Assembly: GCF_003255815.1 (NCBI RefSeq)
Contig: NC_037670.1
Span: 67,053,064 to 67,117,063, forward strand
DNA length: 64,000 bases
Reading direction: 5' to 3'
Source of the DNA: Theropithecus gelada
Lineage: Eukaryota; Chordata; Mammalia; Primates; Cercopithecidae
In this document: positions 1 through 9,930 of the stretch, one piece after another
Layout of the letters: every line of letters starts with the position of its first letter
How positions within the stretch are numbered: position 1 is the stretch's first letter
Notes under the pieces: generated by a model
The model's input: only the letters and a program-made list of their open reading frames with translations
Told to the model about the DNA's origin: nothing
Databases searched by the model: none
Translations under genes and position numbers: made by a program

Positions 1-45
1 TATTACATTGATTTAAAAAAATTTTTCAGTGCTTTATTTCTTTTT

Positions 46-327
46 TTTTTTTTTTTTCTTTTTTTTTGAGACGGAGTCTCGCTCTGTCACCCAGGCTGGA
101 GTGCAGTGGCCGGATCTCAGCTCACTGCAAGCTCCACCTCCTGGGTTTACACCATTCTCCTGCCTCAGCCTCCCGAGTAGCTGGGACTACAGGCGCTCGC
201 CACTTCACCTGGCTAGTTTTTTTTTTTTTTGTAATTTTTAGTAGAGATGTGGTTTCAGCGTGTTAGCCAGGATGGTCTTGATCTCCCGACCTCGTGATCC
301 GCCCGTCTCAGCCTCCCAAAGTGCAGG
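46..327 (-). mobile_element. AluY (cercopithecid AluYR-like), 5'-truncated
   Basis: Antisense Alu: the T tail starts near 46 and the body reads as the reverse complement of an Alu up to 327. It stops before the usual Alu 5' end, so it is 5'-truncated. A 15 bp direct repeat 'gctttatttcttttt' flanks it at 31-45 and 328-342. The 'ggccggatctcagctc' variant is the one I associate with Old World monkey AluY. The open frames across it are only Alu sequence. Confidence 0.93.
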
Positions 328-342
328 GCTTTATTTCTTTTT

Positions 343-1499
343 GATCTTATAATAATTTGAATACCATTAACATTGTCTGGTTTTTAAGATGTGTTATTAC
401 TCTGAGGCTTTTTAGGTGAGTATTTGATTTTTTTATCACAACGGATTTGTTCAACTTTTCTAACTCTTAAAGAATTGTTTTTATCTTTTTCATAAAAATA
501 ACAAAAAAGACCTAGGTTTCCAAATATGTTTGCATAGAATTGAGTTTATATTTTTTTAAATTCTCAGTAGATTTGCTTACTTTCCATTGACTTCACTAAC
601 ATTACAAAATTGCTACTTTCTCCTTTTTATTCGTATTTAAGTTCCATAAATCATTAATATTATTTATTTGTTTTTTAAAGAATTTCTCTTTTGTAACTCA
701 CTGATTTTCATTTGTATCTTTATTAATTTTTCCATTCTATTTTTCTTATTCTCATGGTGTAACTTTTTTCCCCAACTTCTTAAGTAGAATTCTCAATATA
801 TTTATGTACATTTTTTCCTTTTACAATAATGGAAGTATTTAATAATATAAATTTTATTTGTGATATTGATATAATTCATATTTTGCATTATTTTGTTTGT
901 TTAAAGAGTATTATATAAAATGATTTAATTCTTCAAGGAGTATTTCAAGACAGTAGTATTTTTAAATTAAGCTTTTGTTTTAAATTGTTTTATTAACTTG
1001 TGGTTGTATTGCATTGTGTTGAGAGAATATTGCCTGCCCTATTTATACAATATGGAATGTATTGATTAGATATGTGGTCCATTATCATGACTTGCCATAG
1101 GCTTTCTATTATCAAGCTGCATAAATCAATACATATATCAATTATAGCTCCCTTGATATGTTCATTATTTATTCAAACTCCTTATTCTTTTCTACCGTAA
1201 CTCTGAATGAATTAAAGTCTTACACTTCTGCTATATTCTAATTCTCTTTTTTAATGAAGTTTAATATTTTGTTTCTCAGTGCAGTGCTAATTTTTACTCT
1301 TATATTCTTATTGTGTATTGATTCTTCTGAATCATGCTTTGCTGCTTGTTGATGTTCAATGCCAGAATTTAAACTTGCCTGATAGAAAGATCATGAGTCA
1401 TCATTTTTATCTGCTTCAAAATAGTACTTCCTCTGCTGAGTGACCTTTCTCTGCCATTTCTTTCTTAGGTTATTTTTCTGCTGGAAAATGTATATATCC
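343..1499. other. AT-rich intergenic DNA, weakly old-L1-like
   Basis: No gene seen. Very AT-rich, with scattered phrases resembling the reverse complement of old L1 ORF2, for example around 510-1120. It is too decayed to assign with confidence. Confidence 0.4.
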
Positions 1500-1960
1500 T
1501 TTGGGTCTTTAGAATATAGTTTCATTTCTCTATTTTAAACTAGTGTATCTTTTATGATTTTTCTTATCTTATTATTCTAGCTAAGACTTTCAGCATGATG
1601 TCAAAAATTAGTGGTAGGAAAATAAATCATTGCCTCGTTCTCAATCTTAGAAAGAAATTTTTCATTAACTCACCATTAAATACAATACCAGTTCTAAGGG
1701 ATTTTTTGTTAGTTTAGTTTGGTTTTGGTTTTTGAAATACTCCCCTCATGAAAGTTTCTTTTTATTCTCAGAGATATTTTTTTGAGAACTTTTATTATAA
1801 ATGAGTGCTGACATTTGTCGAATGCTTTTATTATGTTTTGTTCTTACACAGTCTGTTAATATAATGATAGATTGATTCACAAATGTTGACTCAGTTTCGC
1901 ATTCCTGAAATAAATACTAATTGATGGTGATGTGTTATCCCTTTTAAAATATAATTAATT
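1500..1960 (-). mobile_element. Old L1 fragment, reverse-transcriptase region, antisense
   Basis: The plus strand reads like the reverse complement of L1 ORF2 around the reverse-transcriptase core, including the passages about 1780-1930 that in L1 flank the conserved fingers and palm. Heavily decayed with no reading frame. It continues after the Alus at 2251-2443 and 2748-2867, and again at 9268-9930 beyond the ERV. Confidence 0.65.
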
Positions 1961-2215
1961 CACTTTGGGAGGCCGAGACGGGCGGATCACGAGGTCAGGA
2001 GATCGAGACCATCCTGGCTAACACGGTGAAACCCCGTCTCTACTAAAAAATACGAAAAAAACTAGCCGGGCGAGGTGGTGGGCGCCTGTAGTCCCAGCTA
2101 CTCCGGAGGCTGAGGCAGGAGAATGGCGTGAACCCGGGAGGCGGAGCTTGCAGTGAGCCGAGATCGCACCACTGCACTCCAGCCTGGGCGACAGAGCAAG
2201 ACTCCATCTCAAAAA

Positions 2216-2250
<35 letters not shown>
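1961..2250 (+). mobile_element. AluY, 5'-truncated, with (AAAT)n tail
   Basis: Sense Alu starting at 'cactttgggagg', so the first roughly 35 bases are missing. Both arms are present. The tail has expanded into an (AAAT)n microsatellite at about 2213-2250. The 'gcgaggtggtgggcgcc' right-arm variant is shared with the other young Alus here. Confidence 0.9.
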
Positions 2251-2252
<2 letters not shown>

Positions 2253-2443
2253 GTGTTTGCTAATATTTTGTTAAGGATTTTTATGTCTATGTTAATGAGA
2301 TATAACAGTATATAGTTTTGTTGTTTTTCTTGCATTTATCTGATCTTGATATTAGGGTAATGCTGGCCTCATAAAATCAGTTGGGAAGTGTTTGCTTCTA
2401 TTTTCTGGAAGAGATCCTGCATAAATTAGTATTATTTCTTTAA
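2251..2443 (-). mobile_element. Old L1 fragment (reverse-transcriptase region), antisense
   Basis: Continuation of the 1500-1960 element across the inserted Alu. The phrase around 2345-2420 corresponds to reverse-complemented L1 ORF2 reverse-transcriptase sequence. No open frame remains. Confidence 0.65.
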
Positions 2444-2747
2444 TTTTTTTTTTCAGATAGGGTCTTGCTCTATCACCCCAGGCTGGAGGGCAATGACATA
2501 ATCATAGCTCAATTTCACTGCAGCTTGAAACTCCTGGGCCCAAGCAATCCTCCCACTTCAGCTTCCAGAGTAGCTAGTACTAGAGGTACACACCCCTATG
2601 CCCAGCTAATTAAAAAATAAAAAATTGTAGAAATGGGGGTCTTGCTGGGTTTCCCAGGCTGGTCTCAAACACCAAGCCTCAAAATGACCTTCCCACCTCA
2701 GCTGCCCAAAGTGCAGGAATTACAAGTGTGAGCCACTATGCCCAGCC
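2444..2747 (-). mobile_element. AluJ, antisense
   Basis: Full-length but strongly diverged antisense Alu with an interrupted T tail at the left. The divergence and the J-type 'cctgggcccaagcaatcctcccac' region fit the oldest Alu class. It sits inside the antisense L1. Confidence 0.88.
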
Positions 2748-2867
2748 CTCTTTTTAAAATGTTTGTTGGAACCATCAGAAAAACTATTTGAGCTTTTAAC
2801 TGCTATTTAATTCCACTAACAGGTGTAGGGACAATTGGATTCTCTGTTTTGCCTTGAGTTAGTTTTG

Positions 2868-2874
2868 GTAATTT
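2868..2874. repeat. ERV target-site duplication, left copy
   Basis: 'gtaattt' here matches 9262-9268 just outside the other LTR. Betaretroviruses duplicate 6 bp, and the first six bases suffice. Confidence 0.75.
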
Positions 2875-3947
2875 ATCAGGGGAAACCCCACCCCCGATAT
2901 TAAGCGTGGATTCTTTTCTATTTCCCTAAGCATCTCGGCTGGTTTGAAAAACAAAGGGAAAGAGTACTAGAGAGAGAAATTTTAAAGCTGGGTGTCCAGG
3001 AGAGACATCACACCACAGCAGGTTCTGTGATGCTCTCTGAGCCGTAAAACCAGCAAGTTTTTATTAGTGATTTGCAAAAGGGGAGGGAGTGCACAAATAG
3101 GGTGTGGGTCACAGAGATCACATACTTCACAAGGTAATAAAATATCACAAAGCAAGTGGAGGCAGGGTGAGATCACAGGACCACAGAATGGGACTAAATT
3201 AAAATGGCTAATGAAGTTTCAGGCAGCATTGTCATTGATAACATCTTATCAGGAGACACGGTTTGAGAACAGACAACCTGTCTGACCAAAATTTATTAGG
3301 TGGGAATTTCCTCGTCCTAATAAGCCTGTGAGCACTACCGGGTCTCATTTCATCCCTTTGGCTTTGACCATAAAAGACACCGCCCCCATGGGGGCCATTC
3401 ATAGGCCTACCCTCAGGGGCACATTCTCTTTCTCAGGGATGTTCCTTGCTGAGAAAAAGAATTCAGCAATATTTCCCCTATTTGCCTTTGAAAAAAGAGA
3501 AATATGGCTCTGTTCCATCCAGCTCACCAGCAGTCAGACTCCAAAGTCTTATCTCCCTTGTTCCCTGTACATTGCTGTTATCCTGTTCTTTTTTCAAGGT
3601 GCCCAGATTTCATATTGTTCAAACACACATGCTCTACAATTTGTAGAGTTAACGCAATCATCACAGGGTCCTGAGGCGACATACATCCTCTTCAGCTTAT
3701 GAAGATGATGGGATTAAGAAATTAAAGACAGGCATAGGAAATCACAAGGGTATTGATTGGGGAAGTGATAAGTGTCCATGAAATCTTCACAATTTATGTT
3801 CAGAGATTGCAGTAAAGACAGGCATAAGGAATTATAAAAGTATAAATTTGGGGAACTAATAAATGTCCATGAAATCTTCACAATTTATGTTCTTCTACCA
3901 CGGCTTCAGCCAGTTCCTCTGTTCAGGGTCCCTGACTTCCCACAACA
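2874..3947 (-). repeat. 3' LTR of the HML provirus (MER11-like), about 1.07 kb
   Basis: On the minus strand it begins TGTTGTGGG at 3947. It contains a tandem duplication of about 90 bp in U3, with the motif 'gtccatgaaatcttcac' at about 3773 and 3866. An AATAAA polyadenylation signal lies on the minus strand at 3060-3065. The far end near 2874 no longer shows the canonical CA. This is the complete copy; its partner at 8656-9261 is truncated. Confidence 0.85.
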
Positions 3948-3964
3948 TCTCTCCCTTTCTTTTT
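3948..3964 (-). other. Polypurine tract of the provirus
   Basis: Directly 5' of the 3' LTR in provirus orientation, the minus strand is a purine run (aaaagaaagggagaga). This is the expected plus-strand primer position. Confidence 0.75.
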
Positions 3965-3965
3965 A

Positions 3966-6060
3966 TATAAATGTGCCATGGCAATGACGTCTTGTTCATT
4001 CTGTCAGTTTGGACGCAGGATTCTTTGACTTGTCCGTCACACTAAAAACAAACTGATTAAACAGAGAAACATAATTCCAAAATTACATGGAGCCTCCAAT
4101 AGACTTAATCCAAATTGTGGGGTTTAATCCAAAAAGATTTTCTGCCACCTGATCTAACACAAGGCACAATGAGTGAGCTTGAGAGGCTTCAAAAATTTGT
4201 TTCTTTAATTTAGTTATGTCCAATGATAAATTATCTTCCCTACCCAGAAGGTGTCCTTTGACCATTTCCCATGAATGATCAGTCTCGTTATAAGAATACG
4301 GGGTGATACAGACATCAGAGGTATTCCAGTTGCACTGCATTTGCCTGCGATGTTCGAGACTCACTACCTGATCTCCAAGCCAAATAACAGACTGTCTTAA
4401 ATCATTAATTTGATTAGCCAATTTTTGATCAATGCCTTGTTGAGAATTTCACATTTGGGTAGAATTGGCTTGCCAATCATTAACAAAATGAGCCGTTTGA
4501 ATAGATTGATGTAACACCATTCCATCAGTGGTGGCCATTGCAGTGACTGTAGTTAGGCCCATGATCACAGCAATTAAAGTGAAAACAAAACTCTTAGATC
4601 TTTTTAGAATTCACTGTAACACTTCATTAATTAAATGTATTGAGGGGGAAGATTCCCAAGGTCTGGGCAAAGTTACCGGAATCCAGATTCCTTCTCGAGC
4701 TCGAACCAACATTACATTTTTCCTGGAGTCAAAATGGGAGTTAATACAAATGTATAAACGACAGTTAATGCATTGGACAGTTTGATTGTCCAAATTTTGA
4801 TATTTCCCACTAACAGCATATAAGGAGGCTTAACACAACTCTGTATGGGAACAATCAGATTGGAGATAAGTAAAGCAGAATGCCTGGATCTACATTGATA
4901 CTGAGAGATGGGGGCGGTAGTGGGAACAACAGACAGAATAGTTTCCCCTTCCCATACTTGCAGTCCAGACGTGGCAATAGCCAATTTCCAAAGTTCTGGG
5001 TGTTCTGGGCTCAGAATGGGGAGTATCATACAAGGCCTTGGAGTGGGGGTTAATGCCCTTACCTTCCCATTTTAAGGGAAAGAATGAGCTGAACCTCCTA
5101 TGCAAAGTAGAATGATGATTCTCGTTCTCCCGATAAGAAATAAAATAAGTAGCATCCAGGCATTCCTTTCTAATAGAGGAGCAATTGTTTTTTAAATGGC
5201 CCTTTGGTGCCCAGTCTATTTCTAAACCATATAAGTCATTTTTTAATATTACTGAATGTAATTAACACAATCTTCCCAAATTAAAGTTTTAGATGGGCCC
5301 TCAAAATTTTTAGGGCAAGATTTTCCTGCAGGTTTATATTGAAAGTATAGGGTATCTCCCATTACTCCCTCTTTCATTTGTCTTAAAGGAGAAAGGGAGA
5401 GGCCAGAGACCAAATGTCCCAGTTCCTCTGTAGCTGATTTATTTGGAAGATAAGCAGCCCAGACTTGAGTTTCCAGATGGATACAACCAGGTGCATGTCC
5501 AAAGCACAGAGGTGGGTATTTATAACCCATGGTAACATTAAATGCAGTGCCTTCCTTCTTCTCCTGGTTGAGCAGGGCAACAGTCATCTATAGCTCCAGG
5601 CATCTACACACTATCGTTAGTGTAGACTTCTGCAGGAGCATCCATCCAGGTAAGAGGTCAAATAAGTGGAGGAAAAGGTGCATAAGCCAAATAAGAATAA
5701 TTATGTGTAGCAGGTAAATCAGTGTGAGAGGAAACTGGTGAGACAGAAAGTATAAGGAGGAGAATCATTAAATAAAACCCATTGTAAGCGAAATTGAGTG
5801 CTGAAGGAAGAATAGAAAAACAGAGGGATGTTATTTTCAGGCTAATACAAATGGTGAGATTTTTAGGTTTGTAAGGAGAAAAAGAAAGGTAATTAGAAGG
5901 GAGATTAGTTAGATGGATCTCCATCGCCATCAGGGAGGACTGAATCAAACCCATGTGCCAGCTTCTAAGGAGTTGGCATAGATCTCACCACGTCTGAGGG
6001 CAGTCTCTGACACAGATGTCTTTTCCCTGTGGCTTTCTTTTGATGCTCTCCTGGTGAAAC
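3966..6060 (-). pseudogene. env: Betaretroviral envelope gene remnant (env), broken
   Basis: In HML viruses env encodes the surface and transmembrane glycoproteins. Here it survives as separate open pieces. A signal-peptide/SU start segment (5658-5954) ends in a motif of the form NYSYLAYAPFPPLI and then a stop. An SU block (5249-5587, 112 aa) contains GYKYPPLCFGHAPGC. A further SU piece lies at 4712-5029. A TM ectodomain block (4083-4421, 112 aa) begins MANQINDLRQ and has the heptad-like region, the CNWNTSDVC disulphide region and NLSLDITKLKKQIFEAS. A stop follows before the membrane span. Multiple frameshifts and stops make it non-functional. The order 5' to 3' on the minus strand follows pol directly, since integrase is missing. 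Confidence 0.88.
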
Positions 6061-6083
6061 ACAAGCATATCCTCTTCCCCACA

Positions 6084-7590
6084 TTAAGTAGAATTAGAGA
6101 CAATATTTAAAGGTTTGGGGAAATCCTGTAAGGCAGTAATCACAGCAATTAACTCTGCCTTCTGAGCAGAAGTATAAGAGGTAGAAATAAGCTTGTCTGT
6201 AGGACCTACATAGCCAGCATTGCCGTTACTGGAGCCGTCAGTGAACAATGTAACAGCCTCAGGAATGGACTGATCTTTGGTTAATCGAGGGACCACCCAA
6301 GACGTCATTTTTATACAATCAAACAATTTGTTTTTTGAATAATGATTGTCAATAACGCTAATAAAATCAGCCAAGTGAATTTGCCACAGTACCGAATGTT
6401 GAAAGGCAGCCTGAACTTCAAGCCGATTTAACGGAACTACAATTAACTTTGGATCAAATCCAGAAATTTGAAGTATTCTACACCAAGCCTGGCCAATTAT
6501 TATGGCTATTTGGTCCAGATAAGCAGACAAAGTTTTTGACACAGAATGAGGAAGAAAACACCACTCTACTAAATCATTATGTTGAACTGTTAGTCCAGTA
6601 GGGGAGTGTAAAGAAGCGAAAACCAGAAGCTGGAAAGGCTGAAACGACTGTACTCTAGATAACTGGGTGGTCTGGATTCTTTCCTCTATGAATTCCAGTT
6701 CTAGTAAAGCCTCAGGGGTGAAAGTCCTGGGACTGTGGAAATTGGAATCTCCCCGCAGGGTAGAAAACAAGTTAGCGCATAGGTCAGAATACCTAAAGTG
6801 GGTCTTAAATAATTAATGTTACCCAAAAGTTTTTGGAGGTCATTTAAAGTTTTTAAGGAATTTCTCGTAATTCGAACTTCTTAAGGTTGAATGCATTGTT
6901 TATCAACCATCATTCCTAAATATTGAACAGGAGTGGTCTGTTGAATTTTATCCTGAGCAATGTGTAATCCAGCCCCTGTAACACAGCGGCTCAAAATTTG
7001 ATAACAGTCAATCAATTCTTTATCAGTGGGGGCAGCAATTAAAATATTATCAATATAACAAAGAATAGAGGCCTGGGGAAATTGGGCTCAAACTGGTGAA
7101 AGCACTTGTCCAACATAAAGCTGGCAGATTGTGGGCTATTCAGCATTCCCTGAGGAAGTACTTTCCATTGATAATGAGCTGCAGGCTCCTGATTATTGAC
7201 AGATGGTACAGTAAAAGTAATTTTTCACAACCCAATTTATGTAAAGCAATATGAAAAAAAAACTTTAAGATCAATAACTATGAGAGGCCAATTTTCAGGT
7301 ATTAAAGCAGGGGCAGGCATGCCAGGTTGGACGACCCCACAGGTTTAATTACAGCATTAATGGCCCTTAAATTCGTTACCATCCACCACTTGCCTGATTT
7401 CTTTTTTACTAGAAACACAGGAGAATTCCAGGAGGAAAGGGAAGGTTCCACATTTCCAAGTTGTAACTGTTCAGCAACCAATTGAGGTAAAGTCTCCAGT
7501 TTTTCTTTAGAAAGTGGCCACTACTGAATCCACACGGATGTGTCAGATTTTCATTGTAAAGGGATAGGATCAGGAGGCATGGCAGTGGCC
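6084..7590 (-). pseudogene. pol: Betaretroviral pol remnant: reverse transcriptase and partial RNase H
   Basis: Reverse transcriptase runs from about 7590 down to 6771 in several frames, with recognisable palm blocks (for example SPVFLVKKKSGKW near 7400). The catalytic YxDD box at 7046-7057 reads YIDN, so the second aspartate is lost. A 228-codon open frame at 6084-6770 holds the thumb/connection and the start of RNase H, with LFTDGSSNGNAG (catalytic Asp) and SAQKAELIAVITAL (catalytic Glu). It stops there: the rest of RNase H and the whole integrase are deleted, and env begins within about 130 bp. Confidence 0.88.
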
Positions 7591-7830
7591 ACCACTAAAA
7601 AGGATAACCTAAACCCGCCCTGTTTTCTTTTATAGTAACTGGGAGGGGTTTAGTAATTCCTTCATGCTTTGGACCAAGACCAAGCCCAGGAACAAACCCC
7701 ATGTTTTCCATCATATGCTGACTGGGAGCACTATAAGAGTTATGCGGAATATTAATTTCAGTCTCAGTACCTACTAGGCCCTCAAAATTTTTTTCCTTGA
7801 ATGTGTACGGTGTAGGTGGGCTGTTGTTTA
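7591..7830 (-). pseudogene. pro: Protease C-terminus and G-patch remnant (pro)
   Basis: Minus-strand frame across about 7830-7590 reads as the end of a betaretroviral protease followed by a G-patch core, MGFVPGLGLGPKHEG, at about 7660-7703. The protease active-site triplet and the dUTPase are not present, so gag/pro is joined across a deletion at about 7800-7915. Confidence 0.65.
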
Positions 7831-7899
7831 GAAATTACATTAATCCAAGAAGCAGCCTTTTCACCGCCAGAGCCCATCCCAGGGCCATGTGTCTTATCT

Positions 7900-8655
7900 C
7901 CTTTGTTTAAAACGATATTAGGTAGTAAAAGCAATTAAGCTTAACAGTAGTAAAAGAAACAGGAGCTTGGCCTGGGGCATGTAATTTATCCCAAGCTCTC
8001 ATACACACCTTTGTTACTTGTTTTGTGGTAAGAGTATCAAAGCCTAACTGGGCATAAGTATGAGAGAAACTGTCGCAGCCTGTGAGCTGAGCCTGAGTAA
8101 TCAGAATGCCATTAGTCCAATGTAGTTGAACCTGCAGACAGACCTCCTGTGCCCACCAGGTTGAGATGGGGTTAGAACAGCTTTTGCCAAAAGGTGCCAG
8201 TCTAAAGAAAGCAAAATGACCTCAGTACAGAAAGTTTGAAATACCATTTTAACATAAGGAGAAGTAGGACCATACTGAGTACAAGCATCCTTAAATTCTT
8301 TTAAAAAAGTAAGATTGAGTAGAGCATCCTGACACAGATCAGAATGAGTGTGAGAAAGGGGAATTGAAGGAGTAGAAGAAGCAGAAGTCTACTGGTGATT
8401 ATGACGTCCATGTGTAAAGCAGGGTACAGAGAAGTAGGCTGAATGGATGGCAAAGTGACCAGTTGAGGAACCAAAACGACAGGAGGGTGATGAGCTGAAG
8501 TGGATGGGGGAAGGCCTGCAGAATTACAGGTAAATTGTAGTTTGGTCCCGGAGCCATTAGGTGACACCCAGTGGCAAATGCTGCAAAGGTTTGAAGAGGG
8601 AAGAATTAGCACATCTATGGTCCCCGGGCTGTGTGAGTTGCAGCTGCGGGAGCTT
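7900..8655 (-). pseudogene. gag: Betaretroviral gag remnant, capsid region
   Basis: The minus strand at 7930-8160 translates in pieces as the C-terminal capsid region of a betaretroviral Gag, for example QVTKVCMRAWDKLHAPGQ. A proline-rich open stretch at 8301-8612 lies just 5' of it, consistent with the p15-to-capsid region. The matrix start, untranslated leader and primer-binding site are missing because the 5' LTR breaks directly into gag at about 8655. No nucleocapsid zinc knuckles are visible. Confidence 0.65.
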
Positions 8656-9261
8656 ATTTCATCCCTTCAGCTTCAACCATAAAAGACGCTGCCCCCATGG
8701 GGGCCATTAATAGGCCTACCATCAGGGGCGCATTCTCTTTCTCAGGGATGTTCCTTGCTGAGAAAAAGAATTCAGTGATATTTCTCCTATTTGCCTTTGA
8801 AAGAAGAGAAATATGGCTCTGTTCTGTCTGGCTCAACCACAGTCAGACTCCAAAGTCTTATCTCCCTTGTTCCCTGTACATTGCTGTTATCCTGTTCTTT
8901 TTTCAAGGTGCCCAGATTTCATATTGTTCAAACACATATGCTCTACAATTTGTAGAGTTAACGCAATCATCACAGCGTCCTGAGGCGACGTACATCCTCT
9001 TCAGCTTATGAAGATGATGGGATTAAGAGATTCAAGTAAAGAGAGACATAGGAAATCATGAGGGTATTGACTGGGGAAGTGGTAAGTGTCCATGAAATCT
9101 TCACAATTTGTGTTCAGAGATTGCAGTAAAGACGGGCATAAGGAATTTAAAAAGCATTAATTTGGGGAACTAATAAATGTCCATGAAATCTTCACAATTT
9201 GTGTTCTTCTGCTGCAGCTTCAGCCGGTCCCTCCATTCAGGGTCCCTGACTTCCCACAACA
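8656..9261 (-). repeat. 5' LTR of the HML provirus, truncated (about 606 bp)
   Basis: Matches 3342-3947 of the other LTR base for base, apart from roughly 45 differences (hand count, mostly transitions) and one short indel. It lacks the last 470 or so bases of an LTR (end of U3, R, U5). The U3 tandem repeat is shared. It is bounded by TSD 'gtaattt' at 9262-9268. Confidence 0.85.
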
Positions 9262-9268
9262 GTAATTT
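9262..9268. repeat. ERV target-site duplication, right copy
   Basis: 'gtaattt' repeats 2868-2874 on the other side of the provirus. Confidence 0.75.
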
Positions 9269-9930
9269 GAGTCTTTTAAGAAATCAGTACATTTCATCTG
9301 AGTTATCAGATTTGTGGCATGTAGATCAATAGTGATGACGTGTTTTACTCCTCATGTTGGAGATTTATATACTTTGTTTTTTCTTGATTAGTTTGGCAAA
9401 AGTTTTATCATGCTTATTGATGTTTTCAAATAACTTGGTTTTTAAGAATTTTCTCTTTATTCCTGTTGTGTGTCATTGATTTCTGCTCTAATTTTTATCA
9501 TTTCCCTTTTTCTGTTGCTGTAGGTTTAATTTTACCCTTCATTCTCTGTTATCCTAAGATGGGTGCTTACGTTATCAATTTATATATGTCTTCTTTTTTA
9601 ATATATTCATTTAATGCTATACATTTCCCTTTAAACCCTGCTTTAGGTGTAGTCCACAAATTTTGATAAGTTGTACTTTCCTTTTAATTTAGTCAAAATA
9701 TTTTAAATATGATACTTCATTAATTTATGTTATTTTAAAATGTGTGTTTTATTTTCCAAATTCAGCTAACTTTCTGTTCTTAATTTCCAGTGTGTTCTAA
9801 GAACAAAAGTTGTATGATTTCTATTCATTACATTTGCTAAGTTGTATTTTTGTAGTCCAAAATGTAGTCTATCTTGATGAATGTTTTACTTGTGTGTGAG
9901 AAGAAAGTCTATTCTGCCCTTTGATAGCGT
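9268..9930 (-). mobile_element. Old L1 fragment (ORF2 endonuclease/linker region), antisense
   Basis: Reads as the reverse complement of L1 ORF2 upstream of the reverse transcriptase and continues the copy interrupted by the ERV at 2868. No coding capacity. Confidence 0.65.

Larger units (their letters stand above)
2874..9261 (-). mobile_element. HML-type (HERV-K-like) endogenous betaretrovirus, defective, minus strand
   Basis: A provirus with two LTRs, a polypurine tract and remnants of gag, pro, pol and env in the order expected on the minus strand. The internal region is only about 4.7 kb, so large parts are lost: the 3' half of the 5' LTR through the start of gag, the gag/pro junction, and the end of RNase H plus all of integrase. 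The LTRs resemble the MER11 type that accompanies HML-8 (HERV-K11). The class-level assignment to HML is firm from the env and pol similarity; the subgroup is tentative. A short direct repeat 'gtaatt' brackets it, and the flanks rejoin into one antisense L1. Confidence 0.9.

Noticed and set aside
29..266. Open frames starting in poly(T) with Alu-type peptide (SRSVTQAGVQW...)
   Set aside because: Antisense Alu sequence; the same peptide appears in every antisense Alu of the window.
3328..3702. 124-codon plus-strand frame, repeated as a 104-codon frame at 8697-9011
   Set aside because: Both lie antisense within the two LTR copies. The repetition comes from LTR duplication, not from a gene family.
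2874..9261. Possibility of an intact or active provirus
   Set aside because: Integrase, protease core, gag start and leader are missing, the RT box is mutated, and env is fragmented.
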